Shown here: one piece after another, positions 63,043-64,000 of the stretch
Layout of the letters: each line of letters opens with the position of its first letter
Position numbering within the stretch: position 1 is the first letter of the stretch
NCBI GenBank assembly: GCA_018613035.1
Contig: JAGGRA010000031.1
Location: 73,284-137,283 of the forward strand
DNA length: 64,000 bases
Source: Pseudomonas sp. ISL-84
GTDB taxonomy: Bacteria; Bacillota; Bacilli; Bacillales; Cytobacillaceae
Direction: 5' to 3'
Translations under genes and position numbers: made by a program
Notes under the pieces: model-generated
Seen by the model: only the letters and a program-made list of their open reading frames with translations
Told to the model about the DNA's origin: nothing
Databases searched by the model: none

Positions 63043-64000
63043 TTAAGCATGCTCTTTGTATAAAAGGTCTATAAGCAGGGCCTCTGCCTCCCCGGCAAGC
63101 CTGCGCTTTTCATCGTCCTGAAGCTCTTCCAAATATTTTCTTGCCAGCGGGTGACCATACAAAGGAAGAGAACTTTCGTTATTATCTGCATTATCTGCAA
63201 TTTGCTCTGCTGTTTTAAAAAGCTCGCTGAAAAAATCGGATTCCTTTACCAGTTTTTCTTTACTCCAGATTCTTTTTTCATTTACAGCCAGATTGGAAAC
63301 CCACACGAATGCTTCCTCTTCTGTTTCTTCCTCCTGCAAGGCGTCAAGCATCTCACCATTTGCGATACTTTTCATTTCGTGGCCAGAAAGGGTGACATTG
63401 TTTAATGTAAGACTAACTATTGTCCCCTTCGTGTTCTGCCTTTTATCTTCAATCAGTCTTTTACACATTTCAAATAGATCATGAAAAGAATCAGCATTTG
63501 AAGCATTCACTCTCACTTCTTCCCATATTACAGCTGATGCTTCCAGGAACTCTGTCTTTGCACCCGTTTCAGTCAATTCAACCAAATAGCATCCTTTCGG
63601 ACCCGTTTCTTTCCGGTTTCGCCCCTGTATATTGCCAGGATAAATGGCTGGAGGCTGTTCGTTTAATACTTCCCGTTTATGTATATGACCGAGCGCCCAA
63701 TAATCAAAGTTTTTTTCAATCAAATCCTTTAATCGGAATGGAGCATATTTGTCATGCTCACTGCTTCCTTCAAAGTGGCCATGAAGGATCCCGATATGCA
63801 GATCGGCTCCAGCCTTCCTTGTGTAACGGTCAATCATCCGCTCCAGCACATGTCTCCTTGGATAGCTGAAACCATATAAATGGACAGAGGTGCCATTTTC
63901 AACTGTATGCTTCATCACTTCAACTTCATGCGAAAATATACGGACATTATCGGGCATTGGCATATGGACCCATTGTCCCTCCATATGATCATGGTTTCCA
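63043..64000 (-). CDS. yhaO: SbcD-like phosphoesterase YhaO, 3' part
   Basis: Calcineurin-like metallophosphoesterase, cut at its N terminus by the window edge. The frame continues through GNHDH at 63985-63999 (a metal-binding motif) into the part seen: HIGILHGHFEG, DYWALGHIHKREV and YPGNIQGRNRKE, all typical of Mre11/SbcD nucleases. The capping and C-terminal helical region for partner binding follow. Forms yhaO-yhaN. Confidence 0.93.
   Translation of the reverse strand, partial: GNHDHMEGQWVHMPMPDNVRIFSHEVEVMKHTVENGTSVHLYGFSYPRRHVLERMIDRYTRKAGADLHIGILHGHFEGSSEHDKYAPFRLKDLIEKNFDYWALGHIHKREVLNEQPPAIYPGNIQGRNRKETGPKGCYLVELTETGAKTEFLEASAVIWEEVRVNASNADSFHDLFEMCKRLIEDKRQNTKGTIVSLTLNNVTLSGHEMKSIANGEMLDALQEEETEEEAFVWVSNLAVNEKRIWSKEKLVKESDFFSELFKTAEQIADNADNNESSLPLYGHPLARKYLEELQDDEKRRLAGEAEALLIDLLYKEHA

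Overview
The window looks like about 64 kb of chromosome from an endospore-forming Bacillaceae species related to Bacillus/Cytobacillus/Mesobacillus but not B. subtilis itself. The evidence is the gene content (ComK, ScoC/Hpr, EcsABC, LiaFSR, YhgD/YhgE, TrpP, AddAB, YjcZ- and YhaL-type sporulation proteins), the moderately AT-rich base composition, AGGAGG-type ribosome sites and strong rho-independent terminators. Gene order resembles the B. subtilis yha-yhf-yhg-yhj region plus addBA, but it is rearranged, and no aprE is seen. I see no prophage, insertion sequence, CRISPR array, rRNA or tRNA.

Layout: 0.2-7.4 kb addB-addA recombination nuclease (minus). 7.7-10.1 kb MFS transporter, GNAT and VOC proteins. 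10.4-12.6 kb thiolase and SDR reductase behind a broken alpha/beta hydrolase. 12.8-20.4 kb a zinc-ribbon protein, signal peptidase, TVP38, LCP protein, S9 peptidase, yhjD, comK with divergent yhzC, and an S51 peptidase. 20.6-24.0 kb yhfN, azlCD and a divergent XRE-cupin regulator. 24.4-27.6 kb a TrpXYZ-like ABC importer. 27.8-35.5 kb enoyl-CoA hydratase, yhfL, lplJ, yhfI, yhfH, yhgE, yhgD. 35.6-40.2 kb hemEHY and hmoB. 40.2-46.4 kb liaFSR, yhfA, PAP2, yhaA. 46.6-55.7 kb ecsABC, a candidate small RNA, hit, serC, trpP, yhaH, hpr, a DUF3267-like protein and very small membrane/sporulation proteins. 55.9-64 kb prsA, yhaL, yhaM, lrgAB, yhaN and the 3' part of yhaO.

Several regulatory sites can be read directly. 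A row of GAG/TAG triplets overlapping the trpP start looks like a TRAP operator. A FadR-type palindrome lies just before yhfL. Two copies of one palindrome precede yhgE and its TetR neighbour yhgD. There is a CodY-like box upstream of comK and a sigma-K promoter before a YjcZ gene.

The intergenic regions hold the most unusual material. (1) Three arrays show a 20-21 bp period, each with a different core motif, at three loci. (2) A terminator-ended region of about 460 nt between ecsA and hit carries two interleaved motifs, each present three times, and may be a modular small RNA. (3) Two families of dispersed MITE-like repeats are present. All three principal copies of family B end directly at the Shine-Dalgarno of a gene in the same orientation, and a shortened family A copy forms part of the prsA leader. 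These are the best candidates for undescribed biology here; no large unknown protein system is visible.
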